Source of the DNA: Halomicrobium salinisoli | GTDB taxonomy: Archaea > Halobacteriota > Halobacteria > Halobacteriales > Haloarculaceae | DNA length: 64,000 bases | Assembly: GCF_020405185.1 (NCBI RefSeq) | Contig: NZ_CP084463.1 | Coordinates: forward strand, 1,550,001 to 1,614,000 | Direction of reading: 5' to 3' | Position numbers and translations under genes: made by a program | Shown: piece by piece, positions 42,481 to 51,775 of the stretch | Layout: each line of letters opens with the position of its first letter | Position numbering within the stretch: position 1 is the first letter of the stretch | The notes under the pieces: model-generated | Told to the model about the DNA's origin: nothing | The model's database searches: none | What the model saw: the letters and a program-made list of their open reading frames with translations, nothing else

Positions 42481-45351
42481 TCAGGTCTGCGTCTGGTTGG
42501 TCGTCAGCGACGTCGACTGGCTCTGCTCCTGGTCGACGCCGTCGCCGCCGGCGGTCTGGTCCTGCTCCTGATCGACCTGGGCGTCCTGGGCCTGGCTCCG
42601 GTCCTCGTCGTCGTCCGCGCTCTGGGCGGACTCCTGGTCGACGTCGACGCTCTGGTCGGCGTCCTGCTCGTTGTCGCTGCCGCCCTCGACCGACTGACCT
42701 TGCTCCTGATCGACCGCAGCGCTCTGGCTGCTCTCCTGGTCGACGTCGTCGCCGCTGGCCGACTGCTCGCTGCCCTGCCGGACGCTGCTGTCCTGCTCGG
42801 CGTCCTGCTCGTTGCCGTCGCCGCCGTCGACCGATTGCTCCTGCTCTGCGCTCTGGTCGGCGTCCTGTTCGACGTCCTGCTCGTTGCCGTCGCCGACGGA
42901 CGCGCCGTCGCTGCCCTGTGCGGCGTCCTGTTCGCTGTCGGCGTCCTGTTCGTTGCCGTCGCCGCCGTCGACCGATTGCTCCTGGTCGGCGCTCTGGTCG
43001 ACGTCCTGTTCCGCCTCCTGGTCGGCGTCGTCGCCGACGTCGGCCTGCTCTCCGTCCTGGCCGGCGGTCTGGGAGCTGTCGGCGTCCTGCTGGGCGTCGT
43101 CGCCGCCGTCGACGGACTGGTCCTGGTCGGCGCTCTGGTCGACGCCCTGTTCGGCAGTCTGGTCGGTGCCGTCGCCGCCGCTGCCCTGCCCGTTCGCCTG
43201 GGTCGCGTCCTGATCGCTCTCCGCCTCCTGGTCGGCGTCGTCGCCGTCGTCGACGGACTGGTCCTGCTCAGCGCTCTGATCGACGTCCTGGCCCGCGTGC
43301 TGGTCGGCGTCGTCGCCGACGGCGGGCTGTTCGTTCTCCTGGCCCGCGTCCTGTTCGCTGTCGGCGTCCTGCTCGGCGTCGTCGCCGCCGTCGACGGACT
43401 GGTCCTGCTGCGCGCTCTGATCGACGTCCTGTCCGACGCTCTGCTCGGTGTCGTCGCCGACGCCGACCTGTTCGTTCTCCTGTTCGCCACCCTGGGAGCT
43501 GTCGGCGTCCTGTTCGGCGCCGTCGCCGTCAGCGGCGGTCTGTCCCTGCTCGGCGGTCTGGTCGACGTCCTGCTCGGCGTCCTGTTCGTTGCCGTCGCCG
43601 GCGCCGCCCTGCTCGTTCGACTGGACGGCGTCCTGGGACCCGTCCGCGTCCTGCCGGCCGTCGTCGCCGTCGTCGACGGACTGCGCCTGGTCGCTCTCCT
43701 GATCGACGTCCTGCTCGGCGTCCGCGTCGTTCCCCGCGCCGGCGCCGGCCTGACCGCTGTGCTGGCCGGCGCTCTGGGAACTGTCGGCGTCCTGTTCGTC
43801 GCCGTCGCCGTCGGCGACGGACTGCTCCTGCGAAGCGGTCTGCTCGACGCCTTGGTCGACGTCCTGCTCGTTGTCCGTCCCGACGGAACTCTGGCCGCTC
43901 TCCTGGCCGGCCGCCTGAGTGCTGTCGGCCGCCTGGTCGGCGTCGTCGCCGCCGTCGACGGACTGCGTCTGGCCGCTCGCCTGGTCGACGTCCTGCTCCG
44001 CGGCCTGCTCGTTGCCGTCGCCGAACGCGGCCTGCTCGTTCTCCTGCCCGGCGGCCTGGACGCCGTCTGCCTCCTGGTCGCTGCCGTTCCCGTCGCCGAC
44101 GGCCTGCCCCTGCTCGGCGCTCTGGGTCGCGTTCTGGCCGGACGACTGGGCGTTCCGGGTGCCGTTAGCGGTCTGGCCGCTGTCCTGTCCCGCCTGCTGA
44201 TCGGCGCCGGCGGACTGGCTGTTGCCGTCGCCGCCGTCGACGGACTGCTTCTGGGTCCCCTCCTGCCCGGTCGACTGCTGGACGTCCTGGGCGTTGCCGG
44301 CGCCGGCGACGACGACCTGCGTCAGCTCATCGACGGCGTCGGTCCCGCCCTGCTCGGCGGACTGGCTGTTGTCGTCGCCGTCGGCGACGCTCTGGGACTG
44401 GTCGAACACCTGGCCGGTGCTCTGCCCGCCGGCCTGACCGTTCCCGGTCCCGACGACGACGAGCTGGGTCTGTCGCTGTGCGGCGTCGACGGCGGTCTGG
44501 TCGGCCGACTGGTCGTTGCCGTCGCCGCCCGCGACGCTCTGGGACTGCCGGAGGAGTTCGAGGACGCCCTGTCCGCCGGCCTGCTCGTCCTCCGAGCTCT
44601 CGATGACGACCTGGGTCAGCTCCTGGGTCGTATCGCCGTCCGTCTGCCCGGCGGCCTGTCCGTTGTCGTCGCCGTCGGCGACGCTCTGGGACTGGCCGAA
44701 GAGAGCGGAGCCCCCCTGGCCACCGGACTGGGCCGTCCCGTTCCCGCGGACCGCGACCTGGGCCGCCGTCTGGCTGACGTTGTCGCCCTGGAGCGCGATC
44801 TGGCCGGTGCCGTTCCCGGATTCGATCGACTGTGACTGGGCCAGATACGCCGCGGCCGCCTGGGCGGAGAGCTGGTCGCTCCCGGTCCCGAAGACGATGG
44901 TCTGGACCTGCTCCTGACCGACGTCGCCGGCCTGGACGGCGCTCTGGTCGCCGTCGTCGCCGCCCGCCCGCTGGTCCTGCGTGTAGAAGACGAGGATTCC
45001 CTCCCCCCGGACCTGCTCGCCGTCGGTGGTATTTATCGCCCACTGGTCACCGCTCTGGAGGAAGTACAGCGTCTGGATCCCCTCCTGACAGCCACCGCCG
45101 TCGCCGGCGTCCCGTTCCTGACTCAGATTCCCGACGACCGTCGCGGTCTGGTTCTGGTCGACGCCGTCGCCGCCGGTCGCGTTCTGCGCCGGGTCCTGCG
45201 CTCCGGACGTAACCTGGATCTGTTCGCACGCGCCCGTCGTCTGTGCGTGACTGGTTCCGACGGCCGAGCCCGACAGAACCATCCCGAGCGCGAGGAGCGC
45301 GACTATCACTGCCGTCCCGGGTCCTGACCCGGTTCTGTTTCCATCGTACAT
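42481..45351 (-). CDS. Secreted Gln/Asp-rich protein with a strict 47-residue repeat
   Basis: 956 residues. Sec-type signal (TAVIVALLALGMVLSGSAVG, then SHAQ). Residues 40-170 are a less regular N-terminal domain with two Cys (42, 88) and some aromatics. From residue 174 on, a repeat opens with QS[VI]: positions 174, 222, 271, 320, 369, 416, 463, 510, 557, 604, 651, 698, 745, 792, 839, 886; spacing 48, 49, 49, 49, then eleven times exactly 47. Each unit splits into 25- and 22-residue halves with the shape V..GD....Q.A...Q...Q...Q. No membrane anchor or sorting signal is seen at the C-terminus (SLTTNQTQT). Aligned Gln/Asn ladders suggest a beta-solenoid; Asp-rich turns may bind cations. No recognised family. 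Confidence 0.75.
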   Translation of the reverse strand: MYDGNRTGSGPGTAVIVALLALGMVLSGSAVGTSHAQTTGACEQIQVTSGAQDPAQNATGGDGVDQNQTATVVGNLSQERDAGDGGGCQEGIQTLYFLQSGDQWAINTTDGEQVRGEGILVFYTQDQRAGGDDGDQSAVQAGDVGQEQVQTIVFGTGSDQLSAQAAAAYLAQSQSIESGNGTGQIALQGDNVSQTAAQVAVRGNGTAQSGGQGGSALFGQSQSVADGDDNGQAAGQTDGDTTQELTQVVIESSEDEQAGGQGVLELLRQSQSVAGGDGNDQSADQTAVDAAQRQTQLVVVGTGNGQAGGQSTGQVFDQSQSVADGDDNSQSAEQGGTDAVDELTQVVVAGAGNAQDVQQSTGQEGTQKQSVDGGDGNSQSAGADQQAGQDSGQTANGTRNAQSSGQNATQSAEQGQAVGDGNGSDQEADGVQAAGQENEQAAFGDGNEQAAEQDVDQASGQTQSVDGGDDADQAADSTQAAGQESGQSSVGTDNEQDVDQGVEQTASQEQSVADGDGDEQDADSSQSAGQHSGQAGAGAGNDADAEQDVDQESDQAQSVDDGDDGRQDADGSQDAVQSNEQGGAGDGNEQDAEQDVDQTAEQGQTAADGDGAEQDADSSQGGEQENEQVGVGDDTEQSVGQDVDQSAQQDQSVDGGDDAEQDADSEQDAGQENEQPAVGDDADQHAGQDVDQSAEQDQSVDDGDDADQEAESDQDATQANGQGSGGDGTDQTAEQGVDQSADQDQSVDGGDDAQQDADSSQTAGQDGEQADVGDDADQEAEQDVDQSADQEQSVDGGDGNEQDADSEQDAAQGSDGASVGDGNEQDVEQDADQSAEQEQSVDGGDGNEQDAEQDSSVRQGSEQSASGDDVDQESSQSAAVDQEQGQSVEGGSDNEQDADQSVDVDQESAQSADDDEDRSQAQDAQVDQEQDQTAGGDGVDQEQSQSTSLTTNQTQT

Positions 45352-45517
45352 CGTATGCGTAGTACAACCAACGGCGAGAGACTGGAACCCGCCATCAATT
45401 GTTATCGGGACACATCGGTAGAGTACTGGCCGTTAGCGGACTGTATAACGGTGATTAGCTCGCTAGCTAAGCAGGCGTTATCCGAAGCTGGCGGTCGCGA
45501 CCGTCGGCGCCGACCCG

Positions 45518-48500
45518 TCAGAGCGCGGCCGACAGGGTCCGCGCGAGAGTGGCGACGGGCCCGCTCAGCGACGACGCTGATTCGTCAGTCGCCGCGTCCG
45601 ATTCGTCGGGGGTCGTCTCGGTCACGTCCTCGGTCGTCTCAGTCACCGCGCTGGTCGTCTCAGTTCCCTTCTCGGACGAGGGCGTCTCGCTTCCTTCCTC
45701 CGTCGGGGCCGTGACGGTCCCGCCCTCTGTCGCCGGGTCAGGTGTGCTCGTCCCGCTCTCCGTCGCCGAGTCGGGTGCGCTCGTCTCGGCGGACTCGGTC
45801 GCCGCGACTGGTCCGTCCGAGTCCGTGCTTTCGGCCGCTCCGCCGTCGACGGCGGCGGTCTCGGTCACCGCGGGTTCCGCGGCCGTCTCGGTCACGGTCG
45901 CTTCTGTCGACGTGGATCCGGGCGCGTCGGTGGCAACCGGGGTCGTCCGATCGGCGGTCGTCGCGGTCGGAGCGGCGTCGGTCGTGGCCGTCTCCGGCGT
46001 GTCGGTTTCCGCGTCGTCGGCCGCCCCGGTTTCAGTCGCGGCGGTCGATGTGGCTGTCTGCGTCTCGGCGGGCGTCGTCTCGGTCGCGGCGGCGTCCGAG
46101 GCGTTCGCCGGGGAATCGGTCGCGGTATCGGCCGGTCCGGGACTCGATTCCGCGGGGATCTCCGTCGCCGCGTCGGTCTCCGTCGCCGAATCTGACTCGG
46201 TGGTGGTGTTCACCGGGCCGTCCGGCGTCGCGTCCGTCTCGGTCGCCTCGGCGGAGCCGTTCTCGGTGCCGTTCGGCTCTGTGACGTTCACGGGATTGGG
46301 AGTGTCTGCTCTGGTGGCGTTCGTCCCCGTCTCGTTCGCCCCGGTGGCGTTCTCCGTTTCAGCTCCGTCGGTCAGATTAGTCGTCACGTTCGCAGCGGAC
46401 TGGGACTGGTTCTGCCACTGCCCGCCGGCGACCGACTCGTTTTGCTCCTGCACGCTGTCGTTCCCGGTCGCGACCTGCTCCTGCGTCTGGTTCACGGCGG
46501 CGGTGCCGTTCTGCGTCTGCGCGCTCCCGTTCGCCGTCAGGTTCTGCGACTGAGACTGCTCCAGGACCGCGTCCTGGCTCTGGTTCTGGATCCGGGTGCC
46601 GTCGGTCCCGTTCTGCGCGCCGGACTGGTTCGCGTCGAGCGACTGGCCCTGCGCCTGGCGCTGCGCGTCGCCTTGCTCCTGGGCCTGCTGCTGATCGACG
46701 GTGATCGACTGGTTCTCGGACTGGGGGCCAGTCGTGCCGTTCTGCCGCTGCTCCTGTCGCTGTGTCGCCGCGACGCTCTCGTTCTGCGTCTGCGCGACCG
46801 ATTCGTCGGTCCAGTTCTGCCCCTGCCGCTGGCTCGCGTTGACGGACTGCGACTGTGACTGCGTCGACGAGCCCTCGGCCGTCTCCCGGACCTGCCGCTG
46901 GCCCTGGTAGACCACGCTGACGCGCTGGGACTGCGACTGGGCCACGTCGGCGCTGCCCTCGGCCTGCTCCTGGTCCTGCTCCTGGTTCACCGAGACCCGC
47001 TGGGACTGGCGCTGCTCCCCGGTCCCGTCGCCGCTCGGCTGGCGCTGGACGCCGAGGAACGTCACCTCGAACGCCTGCACCTGGGACTGCTCACGGGCGG
47101 TGTCGTTCCCGACCTGCGACTGGGACTGGCTCGCGTCGGACGTGACGATCTGCGTCCCCTTCTCGTCCGCCCCGGGCGCCTGCGTCTGGGACTGGTAGAC
47201 GAACTCGATCAGGAGGAACTGCTGCTGTCGCTGTCGGCTCGCGGTCCCGCCGCTCTGGCGCTGGCACTGGCGCTGATCGACGGTGACCGACCGCACGCCG
47301 CCCTGGACGGTTCCGCCCGGGCCGATCTGCTCCCCGTTCTGCGAGATGGAGACGTCCTGCTGCTGGCTCTGGGTCTGCCCGTCGGCCGTCTGTTTCTGGC
47401 ACTGCTCCTGGACGATGGTCACGTCCTGCCCGTGCCGCTGTCCCGGCTCGGTGGGCGTCTCGGCCTCGTCGTCGCCGGAACTGCCTTCGTCACCGCCGCC
47501 CGGCCCCTCGGTGCCGCCGTCGCCGTCCTCGCCGTCTCCACCGTCGCCACCGCCTCCGTCCTCGCCGCTGGAGTCGTCCCCGTCGTCGATGCCCTTCTCG
47601 TCCCCGGTGTCGGTCCCCTCGTCGTCTCCTGAATCGTCCTCGCTGCCGTCGTCGGCATCACCGTCCTCGGCGTCGCCGCCTTCGCCGTCTTCACTGCCCT
47701 CGCTGTCGTCGTCGCCGGCATCAGTCCCGTCCTCGGCGCCGTCGTCGGCTGGCGTGTCGCTCGGCGTCTCCTCGCGGTCCCCGTCGGACTCGTGGCCGTC
47801 GGACTGATCTTCGTCAGGCGGCACGGCAGTCGGGGCCTCGGCGTCTCCGTCGTCGGGTTCCGCGTCTGGCGTGGCGTGGTCTCCGTCAGCCCCGTCCCGG
47901 TCCCCGTCGTGAACGTCGTCGGACGCGCCGTCGCTCGGGGTCGAATCAGTCCCGGACTCGCGCTCGCCGTCGTCGGCATCGGCGTGTTCGCCGTCGTCGC
48001 CGTCTTCGGTCGGCGTCTCGTCGCCGGACGCGCCGCCGTCGTGCTCGCCGTCGGCGTTCGTCTCCGGGCAGCCGCCGGTGAACAGCTTCACGCCGGACTC
48101 GCTCGACTGGTTGCTCGCTCCGGGTGCACCGACGAGGACGTCGTCGGCCTCGTCGCCGGCGACGTCGCCCGTCGCCAGCGCGGATCCGGCGCGCGTCCCC
48201 GCGGACCCGGCGAGCTTCGCCATCGCCACGCCGGATCGATCGGCCCCGCCGTACAGGAGATAGGCCGCGCCGGCCTCCGTCCCGCCGACCTCGTGGCGCG
48301 GGGCGCCGACGAGGACGTCCGCGCGCCCGTCGCAGTTCACGTCGCCCCCGCCCGCGACGGCCGCACCGAGGCGGTCGCCGGCGGCCTCGCCGTGCATCGC
48401 CGCGACGGTTCCGTCCCGGACGGACGCCGCCCCGTCGAGCGCGACGCCGCCCCGGATCACGTACGCGGCGCCGGCGTCGTCCCCGCGGCGGTCGGTCCCG

Positions 48501-49552
48501 GGCGCGCCGACGAGCAGTTCGCGCCGCCCGTCTGCGTCGACGTCGCCGGCGTCGTCGACGGCCGCGCCGAGCGCTGCGCCCTCGCGCTCGCCGAGCAGGC
48601 TCTCGGCGGCCTCTGAGAGCGGGCGCTCACCGTCGAACGGCGCCTCGGCGACGAACGCGGCGCCCGCGTCCCGCTCTTCGCCGTCGTAGCCCGGCGCGCC
48701 GACGAGCATTGCCGGGGCGTCGTCGCCGCCGAGGTTCCGCGCCCAGGCGACCGACGCGCCCGCCCTGTCGCCCGACGCTTCGCCGCGCAGCGTCGCGTCG
48801 GCGTCGCTCGTCGACGCGGTCCCCTCGAGTGCCGCGCCGGCGACCGCGAACGCCGCGCCGCGGTCGTCGTGCCGTCCGGGGGCGCCGAGCAACACGCCCG
48901 GTTCGCGCTCGTCCTCGACGCTCCGGGCGTCGACGGCGGTCCCGAGCCGATCCCCGGGCTCGCCGAGAACCGTCGCGCCAGCGTCGGCGAGCGCGCGGGT
49001 CCCGGTCGGCGCCTCGTCGGCGTCGACGACGTACGCGGCGCCGGCGTCCGCGCCCCCGTCCGCGTCGCCCGGTGCGCCCACGACGATCTCCGCGCGTCCG
49101 TCGCCGTCGACGTCGGCGCTCGCTACGGACTGACCGGCCCGGTCGCCGTCACCGCTCCCGCGGAAGACGGCGTCGGCCTCGGCGAGCGAGACGCTCGCGG
49201 GATCGACCGGGCCGTAGAAGAGGTACGCGGCGCCGGGTTCGCGCTCGCCACCGGGCGCACCGATCACCACGTCCCGCGCGCCGTCGCCGTTCACGTCACC
49301 GGTGGCGACGGACCGCCCGGTCTCCCGGTCAGCGCTCTCCGATCCGAAGACCGTCGCGGCGTCCGACGCGTTCAGCAGACCTTTCGGCGGCGCGTCAGTT
49401 TCCGCGGCCGTCGCGGCCTCACCCCCGACGGCCGGTTCGTCCTCCGCCGGCCCGGCCGCCGCGACCCCGGCGCCGAAACCGGCTGTTACCGACCACGCGA
49501 CCACGAGGGCGACCACGCAGACGACGCGAGCCGCCCTGCAGGCCTCGTCCAT
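45518..49552 (-). CDS. Giant secreted FG-GAP propeller protein with Gln-rich repeats and Ser/Thr-rich tail
   Basis: 1344 residues. Signal peptide in the first 34 residues. Residues about 55-490: seven FG-GAP/integrin-alpha-like repeats with calcium-loop motifs (GDVNGDGARDVVIGAPGG, ADVDGDGRAEIVVGAPGD, GDVNCDGRADVLVGAPRH). About 490-705: Asp/Glu/Gly-rich linker. About 705-1055: Gln-rich region whose later part repeats every 22-23 residues (units beginning QSVNAS, ESVAAT, QSITVD, QSLDAN, QDAVLE, GTAAVN), with many NxT/NxS sequons and two Cys. About 1055-1330: Thr/Ser/Ala/Glu-rich, mucin-like. The end (SGPVATLARTLSAAL) is weakly hydrophobic and no PGF-CTERM is seen. Adhesin or matrix protein is likely; it precedes the other Gln-repeat gene by 166 bp. 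Confidence 0.78.
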   Translation of the reverse strand: MDEACRAARVVCVVALVVAWSVTAGFGAGVAAAGPAEDEPAVGGEAATAAETDAPPKGLLNASDAATVFGSESADRETGRSVATGDVNGDGARDVVIGAPGGEREPGAAYLFYGPVDPASVSLAEADAVFRGSGDGDRAGQSVASADVDGDGRAEIVVGAPGDADGGADAGAAYVVDADEAPTGTRALADAGATVLGEPGDRLGTAVDARSVEDEREPGVLLGAPGRHDDRGAAFAVAGAALEGTASTSDADATLRGEASGDRAGASVAWARNLGGDDAPAMLVGAPGYDGEERDAGAAFVAEAPFDGERPLSEAAESLLGEREGAALGAAVDDAGDVDADGRRELLVGAPGTDRRGDDAGAAYVIRGGVALDGAASVRDGTVAAMHGEAAGDRLGAAVAGGGDVNCDGRADVLVGAPRHEVGGTEAGAAYLLYGGADRSGVAMAKLAGSAGTRAGSALATGDVAGDEADDVLVGAPGASNQSSESGVKLFTGGCPETNADGEHDGGASGDETPTEDGDDGEHADADDGERESGTDSTPSDGASDDVHDGDRDGADGDHATPDAEPDDGDAEAPTAVPPDEDQSDGHESDGDREETPSDTPADDGAEDGTDAGDDDSEGSEDGEGGDAEDGDADDGSEDDSGDDEGTDTGDEKGIDDGDDSSGEDGGGGDGGDGEDGDGGTEGPGGGDEGSSGDDEAETPTEPGQRHGQDVTIVQEQCQKQTADGQTQSQQQDVSISQNGEQIGPGGTVQGGVRSVTVDQRQCQRQSGGTASRQRQQQFLLIEFVYQSQTQAPGADEKGTQIVTSDASQSQSQVGNDTAREQSQVQAFEVTFLGVQRQPSGDGTGEQRQSQRVSVNQEQDQEQAEGSADVAQSQSQRVSVVYQGQRQVRETAEGSSTQSQSQSVNASQRQGQNWTDESVAQTQNESVAATQRQEQRQNGTTGPQSENQSITVDQQQAQEQGDAQRQAQGQSLDANQSGAQNGTDGTRIQNQSQDAVLEQSQSQNLTANGSAQTQNGTAAVNQTQEQVATGNDSVQEQNESVAGGQWQNQSQSAANVTTNLTDGAETENATGANETGTNATRADTPNPVNVTEPNGTENGSAEATETDATPDGPVNTTTESDSATETDAATEIPAESSPGPADTATDSPANASDAAATETTPAETQTATSTAATETGAADDAETDTPETATTDAAPTATTADRTTPVATDAPGSTSTEATVTETAAEPAVTETAAVDGGAAESTDSDGPVAATESAETSAPDSATESGTSTPDPATEGGTVTAPTEEGSETPSSEKGTETTSAVTETTEDVTETTPDESDAATDESASSLSGPVATLARTLSAAL

Positions 49553-49712
49553 ACCCCGCTCTGTCGCTATCCGCTTCCATTGTAACGAATCGGTTAGCCC
49601 GGAGTAACGAGCGATAGCCGATCGGAACGGTCGCGTTTCGGGACCGGACCGAGCGATAGGACGGCGTTATCGGGGGGAGCGGTGCGAACGCGTCGAGCGC
49701 GAGGCGGGCCGG

Positions 49713-50690
49713 TCAGTCCGTCGTGGACTCCCGGCCCGACGGGCTGGCCGCGTCCCGGTCCGCCCCGTCGGCCACCGCCGTCGCGACGGCGCCGTAGAGG
49801 CCGACGTCGTCGCCCAGCGTCGTGGATCGGATCTCCGGGCGGTCGACGAACAGGTAGTCGTCGAGGGAGCGGTCGATGCCCGCGAGGATCCGGTCGGCGT
49901 TGTTCAGCGCGACGCCGCCGCCGAGCGTGATCAGACCGGGATTGACGACGTTGCAGACGGCAGCTACCCCGACCGCGTTGTAGCGGTCGACGCGGTCGAG
50001 GCACTCCTCGGCGACCGGATCTCCGGCGGCCGCCGCGGCGAACACGTCCTGAGCGGTGCAGCCGTCGTCGGCGAACCCACCGCCGGGGCCCTCGTGGTCG
50101 CGCGCCAGGTCCCGGGCGAACTCGGCGACGCCGCGGCCGGAGCAGAAGGCCTCCCACGCGCCCGCGACGCCGGTGCTCTCGCGGTCGCTGTCGGGGGCGA
50201 CGGGAACGAGGCCGAACTCGCCGGCCCGGGACGACTCGCCCCGCAGGAGGCGGCCGTCCTCGACGACGCCGCCGCCGATGCCCGTGCCCATCGTCAGGTG
50301 GACCACGGTGTCGTGGCCGCCGGGGTCGCCGAACTGCCACTCGGCGAGCGCGGCGGCGTTGCAGTCGTTCGCCAGCGCGACCGGGAGGTCGTGGGCGGCC
50401 GCGACCGGCGGTCCGATCTCCACCGTCGGTACGACGTCGCCCGCGGGCGTGTCGACCTCGTGGACGGTCCCGGCGGCCGGGTCGACCAGGCCGGTGCAGG
50501 AGACGCCCACAGCGTCGAGGCCGCCGTCGACGGCCTCGGCGAGGCGCCCGACGGCGGCGACGACCTGATCGCCGAGCTCGCGGTGGCGCGTGGGCTCGAC
50601 GCTGACGTCGGTCAGGAACTCCCCGTCGGGGGTGGCGACGACGGAGCGGAAGTTCGTGCTCCCGATGCCGAACGCGGCGACGCGGTCCAT
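49713..50690 (-). CDS. ROK family sugar kinase (glucokinase-like)
   Basis: 325 residues, cytoplasmic. Seen: N-terminal FGIGSTNFRSVVATPDGE (ATP phosphate-1 loop), LANDCNAAALAEW (catalytic Asp), HLTMGTGIGGGVVEDGRLL and RAGEFGLVPV (ROK signature region, though the usual zinc-binding CxCGxxGCxE is not present), GLITLGGGVALNN near the end. Hexose or N-acetylhexosamine kinase; exact sugar unresolved. Confidence 0.82.
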   Translation of the reverse strand: MDRVAAFGIGSTNFRSVVATPDGEFLTDVSVEPTRHRELGDQVVAAVGRLAEAVDGGLDAVGVSCTGLVDPAAGTVHEVDTPAGDVVPTVEIGPPVAAAHDLPVALANDCNAAALAEWQFGDPGGHDTVVHLTMGTGIGGGVVEDGRLLRGESSRAGEFGLVPVAPDSDRESTGVAGAWEAFCSGRGVAEFARDLARDHEGPGGGFADDGCTAQDVFAAAAAGDPVAEECLDRVDRYNAVGVAAVCNVVNPGLITLGGGVALNNADRILAGIDRSLDDYLFVDRPEIRSTTLGDDVGLYGAVATAVADGADRDAASPSGRESTTD

Positions 50691-50840
50691 ACGGCACTGA
50701 AGGAGGGAGCGGCGGGTAAAAATCCGCTGGCTACCTCCGGACGGCGCGCGGTAGCGAGCGCCTATCGACGGATTACCCGTCGCGGGTGCGACCGGACCGA
50801 CTCGAAAGCCATTACGGCAACGGGCACCCAGTCGCGGGCG

Positions 50841-51182
50841 ATGACGACCATCCGCGATTCACTGCCGGAACGGCCCCTCTCCGCGACGGAGGTCAAGGCG
50901 CTCGAGGCCCAGCGCGAGGAGATCGGCGTGGCCCCGGTCGGCTTCTTCCCGGACCTGGACATCGTCCCGGCGTTCGTCGTGATCGTCGAGGACGAGCGGG
51001 GGTACAGCCTGGGGTTCGACAGGGACGACGAGCGCTGGGTCGTCGTGGAGTCGTTCGACGAGGACGACGCCTTCGCCGACGTGACCGACCGGCTGCGCGA
51101 GTGGGTCGGCGACGACTGGGAGGACGTCGACCAGGAGACCGTGGCGGTCGAGGCCGGGCTCGGGGAGCCGGAGCAAGATTGA
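50841..51182 (+). CDS. Conserved haloarchaeal protein, about 113 residues
   Basis: Soluble and acidic. A predicted alternating strand region (VPAFVVIVEDERGYSLGF, then ERWVVVESFDEDD) and a helix (VTDRLREWVGDDWEDV) suggest a small alpha/beta domain. I do not know a function. The ATG at 50841 starts MTTIRDSLPERPLS; sequence upstream is the mirror of the ROK gene's promoter. Confidence 0.5.
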   Translation: MTTIRDSLPERPLSATEVKALEAQREEIGVAPVGFFPDLDIVPAFVVIVEDERGYSLGFDRDDERWVVVESFDEDDAFADVTDRLREWVGDDWEDVDQETVAVEAGLGEPEQD

Positions 51183-51420
51183 AGTGTGTCAACCACTAAC
51201 AACCGAGTGGAGCCACCGAGCTCCCGGCGGGAACGACCGCCGACGCACACTGGCAGGATACTGCCGGAGGGAACTGATTGACCCTCGCTCCCGAGAGCGG
51301 GCGAGTTCGTACCGACCGCCCTCCGCAGTATAGCATCGGTGGACGACCAATCGGGGCGGCGGGCCTGGCCACCCGCCGCACGGCGGTTTTTCGAGGCCGC
51401 GTCCGCGTTGCGAAACGTTC

Positions 51421-51436
51421 AACCGCGCGAGCGGTT
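51421..51436 (+). promoter_or_regulatory. Palindrome upstream of the soluble DUF7344 gene
   Basis: AACCGCGCGAGCGGTT: AACCGC and GCGGTT are inverted around a 4-bp centre, 12 bp before the ATG at 51449. A short operator or transcript hairpin are both possible. Confidence 0.4.
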
Positions 51437-51448
51437 TGTGCACGGATA

Positions 51449-51775
51449 ATGGGTGGTCCGGACGCCGTCTATCGGGCGCTGGTCGACGAGCGGCGGCGCA
51501 TCGTCCTCTCCGTCCTCAGGAGACACCACACCGTCCCGCTGCCCGACCTGGCCGAGTCCGTGGCGGAGAGCGAGTTCGACGAGGACGTCGCCGCCATCTC
51601 CGGCGAGTCGATCCGGGACGTGTACATGTCCCTCTATCACACCCACGTGCCGCTGCTGGAAGCGGCCGACCTGGTCAGGTACGAGCAGGCGGACGACGTC
51701 GTCGCCTGGACCGGGGCGACGGAAGACCGGTTGTCCGCCGCGCGGGACCGCGTCGACGCGCTGCTCGACGACTGA
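51449..51775 (+). CDS. DUF7344-like winged-helix protein, soluble
   Basis: 108 residues: YRALVDERRRIVLSVLRRHH, LPDLAESVAESEFDEDVAA, and the family phrase VYMSLYHTHVPLLEAADLVRY. Unlike the copies at 38159 and 41678 it has no membrane segments. Likely a small transcription regulator. CGGATAATG places the start at 51449; AACCGCGCGAGCGGTT (51421-51436) upstream is a near-perfect palindrome that may be its operator. Confidence 0.72.
   Translation: MGGPDAVYRALVDERRRIVLSVLRRHHTVPLPDLAESVAESEFDEDVAAISGESIRDVYMSLYHTHVPLLEAADLVRYEQADDVVAWTGATEDRLSAARDRVDALLDD

Noticed and set aside
42481..45351. RTX-type calcium-binding repeat (GGxGxD) as the explanation of the 956-residue protein
   Set aside because: GGDGND-like motifs occur at most once per 47 residues, not as consecutive nonapeptides, so an RTX roll is unlikely, although cation binding at these turns remains possible.
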